Origin: Planosporangium sp963837285
GTDB taxonomy: Bacteria; Actinomycetota; Actinomycetes; Mycobacteriales; Micromonosporaceae
Direction of reading: 5' to 3'
Length of the DNA stretch: 64,000 nt
Assembly (NCBI GenBank): GCA_963837285.1
Contig: CAWIMS010000004.1
Coordinates: 124,001 to 188,000, forward strand
Of the stretch, positions 46,497 to 56,221 are shown one piece after another. The translations under genes were made by a program, and so were the position numbers. Each line of letters opens with the position of its first letter. Position 1 is the first letter of the stretch. The notes beneath the pieces are model-generated. The model searched no databases. It worked only from the letters and a program-made list of their open reading frames with translations, and was not told where the DNA came from.

Positions 46497-46720
46497 ACCG
46501 GCCAGGGTAGGCCAATCTGGCGCCGGTCTGCGACGCCGTTTCGGTCGTATCCGCCAGTGCTCAGCTGCTGTACGCCCGCTCGGCACACCACGCTTGCCAA
46601 GCGCGCCAGGGTTCCGATGGCCGGTTGGAGCAGCATCGTTTCTCGACGTTCGGCCGCGTTCCATGGCCATCTACAGTGATACGAACAAAGTCGATACCGC
46701 GCGCATGCACTGAGTCGAGG

Positions 46721-46876
46721 ATGGGGCAGGAACCTCGCAGCCTTGCGCCGTACCTTTCCGCACGCCATTTCTTCGGCGCGGAGTTGCGGCACTGGCGCGA
46801 ACACCGAGGGTTCTCGCAGGACCAGTTGGGTCGCGAGGTCCATGTCAGCGGAGACCTCATCGGGAAGCACTCCTGA
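46721..46876 (+). pseudogene. N-terminal fragment of an XRE-family regulator
   Basis: From the ATG at 46721 the 51 codons encode L-A-P-Y-L-S-A-R-H-F-F-G-A-E-L-R-H-W-R-E, then L-G-R-E-V-H-V-S-G-D-L-I-G-K, the helix-turn-helix of actinobacterial XRE/DUF5753 regulators. It then stops after H-S. The body of the regulator is missing, and the DNA passes directly into an unrelated DUF4386 tail. Confidence 0.7.
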
Positions 46877-47028
46877 TCCTGCCGATCGCCGTCCAGGAAC
46901 TGGTCCTGGCCGTCTGGCTGATGGTCAGAGGCTTCAGCCCGCCGGCCCTCACATCCACTGCATCGTCGGAAAGCTCAATCACTCCCAGCGGGACGACAGC
47001 AACGGCGAGCGCCACCAGAGATCCTTGA
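46873..47028 (+). pseudogene. C-terminal fragment of a DUF4386 membrane protein
   Basis: The frame L-I-L-P-I-A-V-Q-E-L-V-L-A-V-W-L-M-V-R-G-F runs on to a stop at 47028. It matches the last membrane helix and the G-F-[SN]-P signature at the end of DUF4386 proteins. All earlier helices are absent. It abuts the XRE fragment, so two genes have been joined by deletion. Confidence 0.6.
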
Positions 47029-47062
47029 TCCGGGATAGGTAGGTCCGTCCACGTCTCGGCGG

Positions 47063-47521
47063 TCACCCGAGTAGACCCGGGACCGCGAGGACGGCGGCGA
47101 ACCGGGTCGCGCGGCCGACCAGGCACAACGCCGTGAAGACGGCGGTGGACATCGCCGTGCGGGCGACCGTCGCGCTGGTGACCAGCAGTGGCGGCAGGCC
47201 GGTCGCCGCGCTCACCAGGACGATGGCGCTGGCGCCGCCGCGGCGCGGGACGAGCCGGTCCAGGCGTTCGGTGCATCGGGCCAGGGGCCGGGCGAAGCGT
47301 CCGGTACCTGGTACCGGCAGGGCCATGGCCTTGCGGGCGGCCAGGAAGATCAGTGTCTTGCCCGTCGTCTGTCCGGCGGCGGCGGCCACCGCCACCGGTA
47401 CCAGGGCAGGATGGCCGATGAGGGCGGCGCCGACGAGGAATGACTCCATGTTCACGACGGGTACCAGCCCGGACACCAAGCCGATCACGAGCGCCATCAG
47501 CATCATCATGGCGGCCACCAT
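47063..47521 (-). CDS. Small membrane protein, DedA/SNARE-associated-like
   Basis: The 152-residue protein has four or so hydrophobic helices. The N-terminal region (L-V-S-G-L-V-P-V-V-N-M-E, then G-Q-T-T-G-K) and the loop before S-A-A-T-G-L-P-P-L resemble the VTT/DedA membrane fold, which is implicated in lipid transport. It is shorter than full DedA proteins. The ATG at 47521 lacks a strong ribosome site; one of the following Met codons could be used. It lies downstream of a two-component system, 40 bases apart. Confidence 0.6.
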   Translation of the reverse strand: MVAAMMMLMALVIGLVSGLVPVVNMESFLVGAALIGHPALVPVAVAAAAGQTTGKTLIFLAARKAMALPVPGTGRFARPLARCTERLDRLVPRRGGASAIVLVSAATGLPPLLVTSATVARTAMSTAVFTALCLVGRATRFAAVLAVPGLLG

Positions 47522-47561
47522 GTCCGCCGAATTCGGGGATCAGGTCAGCGTCATGTCACAG

Positions 47562-48644
47562 TCACGTGTCATCCGCGACCGGAATCGACAGCGTGAACAG
47601 GGCACCGCCATCGGGCCGGTTGGTCACCGTCAGCGAGCCGCCGTGCAGGCGGGCGTTCTCGGCGGCGATGGCCAGGCCGAGGCCGCTGCCCTCCGAACGG
47701 GCCCGCGCGGCGTCGGCCTTGAAGAACCGGTCGAACACGCGGGGCAACACGTCAGACGGCACTCCGGCACCGCGATCGGCGACCGTCAGCACGAGCCATG
47801 GCCGGCCCTCCCTGATCTCGTTCCGTATCTGTACGGTCACCGGCGGGGCGCCGTGCCGGAGCGCGTTGCCGACCAGATTCGCCACGATGACGTCGAACCG
47901 TCGGGGATCCAGCCGTACCACCAGCGCGGGCGACGCCGTGACCTCTATCTGCCCGGTCGAGCCACGGCGCGCCAGGCAGTCCCGGGTCGCGGTGACCACA
48001 TCGACGTCATCGAGCCGCAGCGCGGCGGTACCGGCGTCGAAGCGCGAGATCTCCATCAGGTCCTCGACCAGTACGTTGAGGTTGCGGGTCTCGCGGCTGA
48101 CCAGTCGCGCCGCCCCGGCGGCGTTGGCGGGCAGCCGGTCGGCCTCATCCTCGAGCAGTTCGGCGACCGCCGTCATCGCGGTAAGAGGAGTGCGCAACTC
48201 ATGCGAGACGTCAGCGGCGAACCGCCGCGACCGCTCCTCCAGCCGGCGCAGCTCGTCGACGGTACGGCCGAGCGCCGCCGCCATGTCGTTGAAGCTGCGC
48301 ACGAGATCGCCCAGTTCGTCGGCGCCGCTGGCCGGCAGCCGGATGTGCAGATCGCCGCGAGCCATCCGGTCGGCAGCGTCAGTGAGCCGCCGCAGCGGCA
48401 GCAGTACCGGTCTGGTCGCCAGCACGGCGAGCCCGACGGTGAAGGCGAGCAGTCCGACAACGGTGAAGATCAGCAGTCGCCAGCGGTCGGCCGGCTGGCC
48501 GAGCAACTGCTGTACCTGAACCACACCGTCCGGGCCCCAGGCCGTGACATTCACAAATAGCAGGACGGCCACTACCGTGGTGGCCAGGCCGATGACGAAC
48601 GCGACCAGGACCAGCGCGAGCATGAGCCGCCACCGCAGTCTCAC
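47562..48644 (-). CDS. Sensor histidine kinase of a two-component system
   Basis: The 360-residue kinase has two membrane helices (about 8-32 and 56-80) with a very short extracellular loop, then HAMP, HisKA with the phospho-accepting His in D-V-S-H-E-L-R-T-P-L, and HATPase with N-L-V-G-N-A-L-R-H-G, D-R-G-A-G-V and G-S-G-L-G-L-A-I. The small outer loop suggests sensing within or near the membrane. Its start overlaps the stop of the response regulator (four bases), so the pair is co-translated. It resembles CseC-type cell-envelope stress kinases, by inference. Confidence 0.93.
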   Translation of the reverse strand: MRLRWRLMLALVLVAFVIGLATTVVAVLLFVNVTAWGPDGVVQVQQLLGQPADRWRLLIFTVVGLLAFTVGLAVLATRPVLLPLRRLTDAADRMARGDLHIRLPASGADELGDLVRSFNDMAAALGRTVDELRRLEERSRRFAADVSHELRTPLTAMTAVAELLEDEADRLPANAAGAARLVSRETRNLNVLVEDLMEISRFDAGTAALRLDDVDVVTATRDCLARRGSTGQIEVTASPALVVRLDPRRFDVIVANLVGNALRHGAPPVTVQIRNEIREGRPWLVLTVADRGAGVPSDVLPRVFDRFFKADAARARSEGSGLGLAIAAENARLHGGSLTVTNRPDGGALFTLSIPVADDT

Positions 48645-49315
48645 GACGCCCCGAACCGGTAGCCGAACCCGCGGACGGTCTGCACGAAGTTCGGCGCAGA
48701 CGAGTCATCCTCGAGCTTGGCGCGGAGCCGCTGGACGCACGAGTCGACCAGCCGGGAGTCGCCGAGGTGGTCCTGCTCCCATACGGCGCGGAGGAACTGC
48801 GCGCGGGAGAAGACCTGCCGCGGCGAACCGGACAGCAGCAGCAACAGCCGCAACTCGGTCGCGGTCAGGCTGACCGGCTGATCGTGCTTGGTCACCGTCA
48901 GGGCGGCGCGATCGATCACGAGGTCACCGTGCGTCTGGACCGCCGCGGGTTCCCGGCGCAGCCGCCGCAGGATGCTGCGGATACGCGCCTCCAGGACCCT
49001 CGCCTGCACCGGTTTCACCACGTAGTCGTCGGCGCCCGCTTCGAGGCCGACGACGACGTCCACGTCGTCGCCGCGGGCGGTGAGCATGATGATCGGAATG
49101 TCGCCGATTGCCCGCACCCGGCGGCACACCTCGAAGCCGTCGATACCGGGCAGCATCACGTCGAGGACGATCACGTCGGGCGGCTGCGACCGGACCCGCT
49201 CCACCCCGTCCTCGCCGGTGCCCGCCGACGCCACGTGATGCCCGAGGTGACGCAGCGCGAGTTCGAGCCCCTCACGTACTCCCGGGTCATCCTCGATCAA
49301 CAGCACGTCGGACAT
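48641..49315 (-). CDS. OmpR-family response regulator
   Basis: The 224-residue protein has a receiver domain (acidic pair E-D-D at the start, phospho-acceptor Asp in V-L-D-V-M-L-P-G near residue 52, Lys in V-K-P) and a C-terminal winged helix with R-L-V-D-S-C-V-Q-R-L-R-A-K-L-E and V-R-G-F-G-Y-R-F. It is the first gene of the operon with the histidine kinase. The sequence is close to the CseB type from actinomycetes, but the target genes are not evident. Confidence 0.94.
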   Translation of the reverse strand: MSDVLLIEDDPGVREGLELALRHLGHHVASAGTGEDGVERVRSQPPDVIVLDVMLPGIDGFEVCRRVRAIGDIPIIMLTARGDDVDVVVGLEAGADDYVVKPVQARVLEARIRSILRRLRREPAAVQTHGDLVIDRAALTVTKHDQPVSLTATELRLLLLLSGSPRQVFSRAQFLRAVWEQDHLGDSRLVDSCVQRLRAKLEDDSSAPNFVQTVRGFGYRFGAS

Positions 49316-50270
49316 GCCAACCGACGGTACAACCCCATGGCGGCCATCGCCCTCGCCGGCTGCGCGCCAGCCGCACCGTCGACCTGCTCAGCATCCTGGG
49401 CGGCTTCACATTCCACGTCGCGCCGGCCAGCATGCTTCTCGCCCGCCAGCCAACTGGGGACTCTGCTCAACGCCGATCCCTATCCGGATCTGCTACGGCA
49501 GCTCATCGCTGCGGAGGTTGCGTAACGCCCGGATGGCGGCAGATTGGTGCGCACCGTTGCCGCAGACGCACAGGCCAACTCGCAATCAAGTCGGTCCCGT
49601 CACCATCCGCTCGGCACGGGATGTGCGTTGCCCGAACCGCGGCGCATCAGCATCTACAAGATCCAGTATCGTTCAACCGCCAGAGACCGTGCACGCCCGG
49701 TCGGAGGATCCACGGACCGTGCCAGTGCGAAGCTTCCCAAGGCGGAGCTGTGGAGGGTACACCGAAGAGCAAGTTGACGGGCGTGAGCTGCGCCCAGCCG
49801 GCATCAAAATGGCACGGTTCCAGCCTCGGGTGTCGACTCGCATCGATCGCCACGACCTCAAGCGGAAATCTACGGATAGCAATCGTTTTACCGTTGCCGT
49901 CGGTGCCGAGGTACGAGGCGCTTATCCGCTGCCCATCAAGGGTCGTAACGTTGTCGCGCTCGAGCCCATTAACACCTGCCTATCCGGCATTCGATGGCGT
50001 GCTGTCGACCAGGCTGCTGCCGTCGATGCCGATCTCGGTGAGCTTCTCACGGGACTTTTTGATACCGACGATCTTCCTGTTCGCGGTCTCGATGACCTTC
50101 AAGGCCTCGGCCTCCCAGTGAGCCATTCCGGGTGAGGGTCTGATTACCCAACGCGTCGCCCGGAATGGGCCTGAATCTCCCAGAAGTCACCGCGTGAAGC
50201 GAAGTGACGCAGAACCCCGATATGAAGGTGGTCCTTCCGAGATCAACTTCATAGGGGTCCTGCGCCAGCC
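49316..50270. other. Gene-poor region upstream of the response regulator
   Basis: About 950 bases hold the response-regulator promoter and no recognised gene except the short reverse frame listed at 49980-50126. Base composition is lower in GC than the flanks from 49640 to 50060, which suggests foreign or decaying sequence. Confidence 0.4.
49980..50126 (-). CDS. Possible 48-residue helical peptide or fragment
   Basis: The frame from the ATG at 50126 encodes A-L-K-V-I-E-T-A-N-R-K-I-V-G-I-K-K-S-R-E and ends S-T-P-S-N-A-G. The composition looks like a real, positively charged amphipathic helix rather than chance reading. No ribosome site and no family were recognised. It may be the start of a truncated gene. 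Confidence 0.3.
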   Translation of the reverse strand: MAHWEAEALKVIETANRKIVGIKKSREKLTEIGIDGSSLVDSTPSNAG

Positions 50271-51093
50271 ATGAGTGTCACATACACCGCCACGCTGCCG
50301 CGTGCGCGAGGAGACCGTGTTGTACCTGTCCGGCCTGCTGCACGCCGAGCGACGCGCCGCGGCACCCGCCGCGGCCGCCGCGCGCTGAGCTGCTTCCGGC
50401 AGGCGGTCCTGGTCCTGCGCTGGTTCCTCGACGGCACCCGGATGACGCAGCTGGCCCGCGACAACGCGATCGGCCAGTCGACCGCCTACGAGTACCTCCA
50501 CGAAGGCATCGCCGTGCTGGCCGCCCGGGCACCCGAGCTGCACTCGGCGCTGCTGGCCGCGAAGATGGCCGGCTACGCCCACGTCAACCTCGACGGCACC
50601 CTGATCGAGACCGACCGGTTCGCCACCCCCGGCCCCACCCCCGGCGTGGATCTGTGGTGGTCGGGCAAACACCACAACCACGGCGGCAACATCCAGGTCA
50701 TCACCGCCCCCGACGGCTGGCCGCTGTGGACCTCCGCCGGTACGCCCCGGCCGCGAACACGACACCACCTGCCTGCGCACCCACCCCGAGATCCTGCCCG
50801 CCTCGCCAAGGATCCGCGAGGACCTGCGCACCCTGGCCGACCTGGGCTACGAAGGCGAAGCCGACACCGTCACCGTCGCGTTCAAGAAACCCGACGACGG
50901 CGAACTCACCGACACCAACAGCAGTTCAACGGGCCCACAACCGGCTACGCGCGGTCGGCTGAACGCGGCAACAGCCTGCTCAAGACCACCTTCAAAGCCC
51001 TGCGCAACGTCAGCCTCTGACCCCTGGAAGATCGGCGCCATCGTCGCCGCCGCCCTGGTCATCCTCCACATCGAGCACGGCCGAACCACCTAA
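50271..51093 (+). pseudogene. DDE transposase (IS5-like, DDE_Tnp_4 type) with frame breaks
   Basis: Frames combine to a transposase of about 270 residues: F-R-Q-A-V-L-V-L-R-W-F and the helix-turn-helix Q-L-A-R-D-N-A-I-G-Q-S-T-A-Y-E-Y-L, then V-N-L-D-G-T-L-I-E-T-D-R (first catalytic Asp), W-W-S-G-K-H-H-N-H-G-G-N-I-Q-V and later A-D-L-G-Y-E-G-E-A-D. It ends A-I-V-A-A-A-L-V-I-L-H-I-E-H-G-R-T-T. At least three shifts are needed (near 50305, 50735 and 50930). Terminal repeats could not be assigned. Confidence 0.75.
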
Positions 51094-51739
51094 AGCACCG
51101 TTACCCCGTTACCAACTGTCACGAGCCGTTACGCAGAATGCCTCATTGGCCCCTGAATCCGCCAGTGAACTTCCTTATAGCCCAGCCGGTAACACGGCGT
51201 CTATACCCCCCGGCATACAGGGTGTGTTGAAGAACGGTGCCGAAGGTCGCAATGACTGTTACCACGGTATCGGCCTGTGAGCGATGGCGGCCGTCGGCGA
51301 TGGCCAACATGCGGGCTTGACAGGTGCCGGCCGATCAGCGTCCCGCGGTTGGCGGGTAACCCTCGCCCCGCCCCTACGGTGGGTGGATCTCGGTTGACGC
51401 CGGGGCGGAACATGGGGTTTAGTGCTGCTACTCGCGTCGGAGTCCTGGGGAGATGGTCATGGTGTTATCGCGCTCGCGGTGAGGCTGCTCCGCGGCGTTG
51501 TCCGCGGTGTCGGTGGCGACGGGTCCCGGTTGGGTCCTGATCGGTGAATGGTTCGGTGGTCTCGGCTGCGGCGCGGGCCGAGGTATGGCATCGCTGCGCT
51601 GGCTGCGGCCTCTCGCTTCTGTGTTTGGCGGCGTTCAAACGGGTCGTTGGCTGCCGGTCGCGTCGGTGCACGCCGCGTTCTGGCGTATCTGCTTATCGCC
51701 TGTGGTGTTTGTTCGGGTCGGTCCTGGGGAGTGACGGGG
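51094..51739. other. Non-coding region upstream of the polymorphic toxin
   Basis: About 650 bases with no supported gene. It must hold the toxin promoter. The sequence directly upstream of 51740 can be read in frame but lacks a membrane or domain pattern, so the shorter start is preferred. Confidence 0.4.
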
Positions 51740-54700
51740 ATGTTGACGAGGGCTCGTGGTCGTGCGGCGCGACGTGGTGGTTTTCTGACCTGGGCGATGC
51801 TGGTGGCCACCGTGTTCGTGTCGGTGTTGTCGCTGGTGACGTCGTCGGTGCCCGCGGTGCGGATGGTGCCGGTGGACGGAAAGGGGACCCCGCCGGGGTA
51901 CCCGGATGTGGATTGGGGCCGGTGGCCGGACTGGGGCGTGTGGCAGCGGACGCAGCAGAACACGCTGTACAACGTTTCGAACTGGACGGCGTGGACTCCC
52001 AGCGACCAGGTCGGTGAGCAGGCGCGGGCGGATCGTTGCCAGCTCGGGAATGCGCTGCATTCCGGTGGTCCGGAGTTGAAGGCCGCCGCCGCGGCGGCGT
52101 TGGCCGGGTCGGACGCCGACCGTCGGCACGCGTTCGAGCCGGGTGCTGACGGCAAGTCGCCGTTGGATCGTGCCGCGGACCGGGACGCCGCGGCGTACCC
52201 GCTGCGCGACCCGGCCTCCCAGCAGCAACGTGCCCGCTGGGCCGGCCAGGTGAACGCGGTGGTCGGGTACGAGTGGATGGACGATGCGTCGACGCCGGAG
52301 TTCGACTCGACCATTCACAGCTTCATGTGGGAGACGGTCAACTTCCACGAGGCGGCGGATCTGAACGTGCCGCAGGCTGGCCCGGACACGGTCAACCGGG
52401 TGATCGCGATCATCACCGAGAAGCAGGGCACCGACGAGTACCTGCGCGCGTTGGGGGTGTTCGTCGACAAGGTCATGCAGTTGTACGGCGCTCCGCCGGG
52501 CACCAGGCTGTCGGACATCGCCACCGGCCTGACGCTGAACATGTCCGCCGATGACGCCCGGATGTTCCTGCAGTACGGCGGGTTCCCGAAGGTCGCCCCG
52601 GTGCCGGGGTCGAGCGAGTTCCGGCTGGAGGTGGAGGCGCTCAAGGCGCGGTGGGCGTCGTGTGATGTGACCAACCCGCCGGACCCGTACCGGGTGCTGG
52701 GCGAGGTGGAGGCGACCGCGCGGGCGGAGTGGCAGGCCGAGCTCGACGGGCAGACCGGTCCGCGTAACGACATCGCCGGGGCGCAGACGCAGACCTGGAC
52801 CCAGATGGACACCGCCACCAAGGCGATGGTGGAGTCGCTGGGCCAGGCGTGGGTGGCCGAAACCCTGATCGGGTGGCAGCGGGACAAGACGCTGGGTGCG
52901 GACCAGCGGGCGAAACTCGACAAGACCCTGCGGGACACCCAGGCGAACATCAACCAGCAGTTGCCGATCGCCGACGGGGCGGTGCAGGCGGCCAACACGC
53001 GGGGCGGCACGGTCGACGCGGCCGAGCAGCAGGCGGCGCAGATCGCCGCTGCCACCCATGCGCCGGTGGGCCGGGGTCTGGCGTACTCGGAGCAGTCCGC
53101 CACGGTGACCAAGGCGATGATCGCCGCCACGTCGGCCGCGGCCGGGACCGCCCGGACGGCGCTGGCGGCGGCCAAGGCGACCGGGGCGGACAGCCAGGCG
53201 CTGTTCGACAACGCCCAGGCGCAGGCACACGCGCTGCAGGCGCAGTACCGGCGGGAGGCTGCCCAGTACGCCGCCACGGTGGCGCACGCCGCCGCCCTGG
53301 ACGCGGCCAGTCAGGCGCAGCAGGCCGCGCAGGCCGTCGTCGCCGCGCACAACGCCCGGATCCGTGCGGAGCAGGCCAAGCAGGCCGCGAAGACCGCCGC
53401 CGCGGACGCGCACGCCAAACGGCTGGTCGCCGACCGGGAGCGGGCCAACACCGCGGCGGCGCGGGCGAAGGCCGACACCGAACGGGCCAAGGCCCAGCAG
53501 GCCGAGCAGGACGCCGAACGACAGCAGCAGGTAGCCCTCAGCAAGCGGTACAACGCCGAGGCGGACGCGAAAGTGGCGGCGGACAAGCGGTCTGACGCCG
53601 AGGACGCTGAACGGCGCGCTGCCCAGATGCGGGATCAGGCGGTGGCCGCGGAGCAGTACCGCAACGCGATGGAGGCCCGGGCCGCGGCTGCCGAGGCGCA
53701 CGCGGCTGCCGAGAACGCCAAGGATGACGCTGGCGCGGCCAGGCAGGCGGCCGATGATGCGCGGGCCGCGGCCGACGCCGCCACCGCCGCCGCGCACAAC
53801 GCCCACACCGCAGCCGATGCCGCCACCAGTGCGGCGGTCGCCGCGCGGACGGCCGCCACCGAGGCGCAAGGTGCCGCGGCCCGCACCCAGGCGGCCGCCG
53901 ATGCGGCCGCCGCGGATGCCGCTACCACCACCGCACAGGCGAAGGCGGCGCACGCCGCCGCCGCGGACGCGATCGCTGCCTCTCAGCAGGCGGCCAACAA
54001 CGTGCACGCCGCCCAGCAGGACGCCGACACCGCAGCGGCCGCGGCCGCGCAGGCCCGCGCCGACGCCGCCGCGGCATCCGAGGCAGCCCAGGCCACCGAA
54101 TCCGACGCCGCCCGGGCGGCCGGCTGGGCGTACGCAGCCGGGCTGAACGCGCTCGGCGCCCGAGACGCCGCGAAGACGGTGGCCGACTCGGCGACCACCG
54201 CCGTCGCCGCCGGCAGCCCGTACCGGCAGACCGACACCTCTGCCGGCATGGCCGTGCTGGTCGGCCAGGATGCGAAGACCCTCGCCGAGCAGCTGGCCGC
54301 GGCCGCGCAGGCCAAATCCGACGAGGCCACCCGCGCTGCGCAGGCCGCCGCCGACGCCGCCGCCCGTGCCGACGCCGACGCCAAGGCCGCCGCCCAAGCG
54401 GCCGCCAGCGCCGCCGCGGACGCGGCCGCGGCTGCGGAGTCGTTGAAACAGGCTGCCGCCTCGGCCGCGGCGGCAGCCCTCGAAACCGCCGCCGCGCTGC
54501 GCGCCGACGCCAACGCCGCCGAGTACAACCGGCAGGCCGCAGCGGACGCCGCCGCAGCGGCAGCCGACGCCCGCGACGCCGCGGCCGATGCGACCGCGGC
54601 TAACAATGCCGCCACCGAGGCCGAACGCGACGCCGCCGCCGCGCACGCCGCCGCCGACCAGGCCGACCGGGATGCGGCCACCGCCCGCGCCGCCGCCGAC

Positions 54701-56221
54701 CAGGCCGAACGCGACGCCGCAGCGGCCGAGGCAGCCGCCGCCCGCGCCGAGCAGGACGCCCAGCAGGCTGAAGACGCCGCTGCCCGCGCCGAGACCGAAG
54801 CCAATGCGCAGGGAATCCTGCTCGCACTGGGGCCGGACGGCATCACCGGCGTCCAGGGGCTGCAGGTCATACCGCACGTTCACGACAACGCCACGCACGG
54901 CGACTGTCTGGGCATCTTCGACCACAACCATGACGTCCGCTACAACCTCACCCACTGCCGGATGCACGTGACACACCACATCACCGGCACCCTCGAATAT
55001 CAGGCGGTGACCTGCCCGGACCCCACCCACTCGTGCACCGGCCAGTTCGTCATCGACCGGCTGGGCGTCGAACCGGTCGACTTCCCACACGAAGAAGACG
55101 TCGACATCCTCATCAGCGAAGCCGCGCAGGACATCCTCCCCAAGCTGGTCGACGCGTTCATCGGCGACTACATCAACTGCGTCACCCTCAAGAAGGGCGA
55201 ATGGGCAACCGCCTGCGCCTGGGCGATCGGCTCCATCGTCGTCCCTTACGGCATGGGCAAACTCGTCCGGCTGGTCTCCGCACTGCGCCTGGCCCTCTAC
55301 ACCGGCGCCGGCATCGAAGAGGCGTACGGCGCACTGAAGCTGGCCGAGATCGACGCCACCACGATGGCCAACCTGGACCGGGACACCGCCCGTGCCCTCG
55401 CGTCCAAGTGCGCCGTCCCGGGCATCCCGCACAGCTTCGACGGGCACACCCAGGTGCTTCTGGCCGACGGCACGCGGAAACCGATCGGCGAGGTGAGCGT
55501 CGGCGACCGGGTCCAAGCCATCGACCCAGCGACCGGCCGCGCGGTGACCGGCACGGTGTCGCACCTGCTGCAACACCACGACACCGACCTCGCCGACCTG
55601 ACAGTACGCGACGACCACGGGCACGTCGCCGTCATCCACACCACCGAACACCACGCCTTCTGGGACGACAGCCGGCAGGCCTGGGTGGACACCGTCGACC
55701 TGGACACGGGCGAGCGGCTGCACACCCCGGACGGACGCCCGGCCACCGTCGTCGCCGTGCAAGCCACCCCCGGCGACGCGCCGATGTACGACCTCGTCGT
55801 CGACGACGTCCACACCTACTACGTGGTCGCCGGCGACGCGCCGATCCTCGTCCACAACGTCGGGGAATGCCCGGTCACCGGCATCCCCCACGGCCTGCTC
55901 GGCGAGGCCGCCAGCCGGGACCGGCTCATCCACGCCGGCTTCCAGCAGATCATCGAACAGGTGCGTTTCATCAACAGCAAGGGCGACGTGTTCATCGCCG
56001 ACTTCGTCGCCCAGGACGCCAGTGGGCGATGGATCGCCGTGGAAACCAAGACCGGCGCCGGCGCGGACGTCACCCCAGCCCAGGAGATAGGGTACCCAGA
56101 GCTCAACAACACCGGAGCGGTCCTGAACACGAGCAAGCTCGAACAGTTCGGCTTCCGCAAAGGCAGCGTCGTCAAGCTGCCCGTCACCGTCGACCTGTGG
56201 GAATGCCCGTCATGCAGTTAG
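51740..56221 (+). CDS. Secreted polymorphic toxin with coiled-coil, Hint domain and C-terminal nuclease-like domain
   Basis: The 1,493-residue protein begins with a basic stretch and one hydrophobic segment (about 14-36), fitting export. Residues up to about 420 form an N-terminal region including an ALF-like L-K-A-A-A-A-A-A-L-A-G-S-D-A-D. Residues about 420-1020 are an extreme Ala/Asp/Gln-rich coiled coil. A hydrophobic segment lies near 1160-1187. A pretoxin Hint domain spans about 1232-1373 (F-D-G-H-T-Q-V-L-L-A-D-G, T-E-H-H-A-F-W, ending I-L-V-H-N). The last 120 residues are a variable toxin tip with D-F-V-A and V-E-T-K, a PD-(D/E)xK-like pattern. The ATG at 51740 follows GGGGAG. Confidence 0.85.
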   Translation: MLTRARGRAARRGGFLTWAMLVATVFVSVLSLVTSSVPAVRMVPVDGKGTPPGYPDVDWGRWPDWGVWQRTQQNTLYNVSNWTAWTPSDQVGEQARADRCQLGNALHSGGPELKAAAAAALAGSDADRRHAFEPGADGKSPLDRAADRDAAAYPLRDPASQQQRARWAGQVNAVVGYEWMDDASTPEFDSTIHSFMWETVNFHEAADLNVPQAGPDTVNRVIAIITEKQGTDEYLRALGVFVDKVMQLYGAPPGTRLSDIATGLTLNMSADDARMFLQYGGFPKVAPVPGSSEFRLEVEALKARWASCDVTNPPDPYRVLGEVEATARAEWQAELDGQTGPRNDIAGAQTQTWTQMDTATKAMVESLGQAWVAETLIGWQRDKTLGADQRAKLDKTLRDTQANINQQLPIADGAVQAANTRGGTVDAAEQQAAQIAAATHAPVGRGLAYSEQSATVTKAMIAATSAAAGTARTALAAAKATGADSQALFDNAQAQAHALQAQYRREAAQYAATVAHAAALDAASQAQQAAQAVVAAHNARIRAEQAKQAAKTAAADAHAKRLVADRERANTAAARAKADTERAKAQQAEQDAERQQQVALSKRYNAEADAKVAADKRSDAEDAERRAAQMRDQAVAAEQYRNAMEARAAAAEAHAAAENAKDDAGAARQAADDARAAADAATAAAHNAHTAADAATSAAVAARTAATEAQGAAARTQAAADAAAADAATTTAQAKAAHAAAADAIAASQQAANNVHAAQQDADTAAAAAAQARADAAAASEAAQATESDAARAAGWAYAAGLNALGARDAAKTVADSATTAVAAGSPYRQTDTSAGMAVLVGQDAKTLAEQLAAAAQAKSDEATRAAQAAADAAARADADAKAAAQAAASAAADAAAAAESLKQAAASAAAAALETAAALRADANAAEYNRQAAADAAAAAADARDAAADATAANNAATEAERDAAAAHAAADQADRDAATARAAADQAERDAAAAEAAAARAEQDAQQAEDAAARAETEANAQGILLALGPDGITGVQGLQVIPHVHDNATHGDCLGIFDHNHDVRYNLTHCRMHVTHHITGTLEYQAVTCPDPTHSCTGQFVIDRLGVEPVDFPHEEDVDILISEAAQDILPKLVDAFIGDYINCVTLKKGEWATACAWAIGSIVVPYGMGKLVRLVSALRLALYTGAGIEEAYGALKLAEIDATTMANLDRDTARALASKCAVPGIPHSFDGHTQVLLADGTRKPIGEVSVGDRVQAIDPATGRAVTGTVSHLLQHHDTDLADLTVRDDHGHVAVIHTTEHHAFWDDSRQAWVDTVDLDTGERLHTPDGRPATVVAVQATPGDAPMYDLVVDDVHTYYVVAGDAPILVHNVGECPVTGIPHGLLGEAASRDRLIHAGFQQIIEQVRFINSKGDVFIADFVAQDASGRWIAVETKTGAGADVTPAQEIGYPELNNTGAVLNTSKLEQFGFRKGSVVKLPVTVDLWECPSCS

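Noticed and set aside
45759..46679. Forward 306-codon gene right of the IS1182
   Set aside because: The recognisable protein sequence there switches between frames and is the tail of an ImuA-like gene; the continuous frame is Arg/Pro-rich chance reading.
51635..55933. Very long open frame (over 1,400 codons) antisense to the polymorphic toxin
   Set aside because: It is Gly/Arg/Val-rich with no domain pattern, and results from the codon bias of the Ala-rich gene on the other strand.
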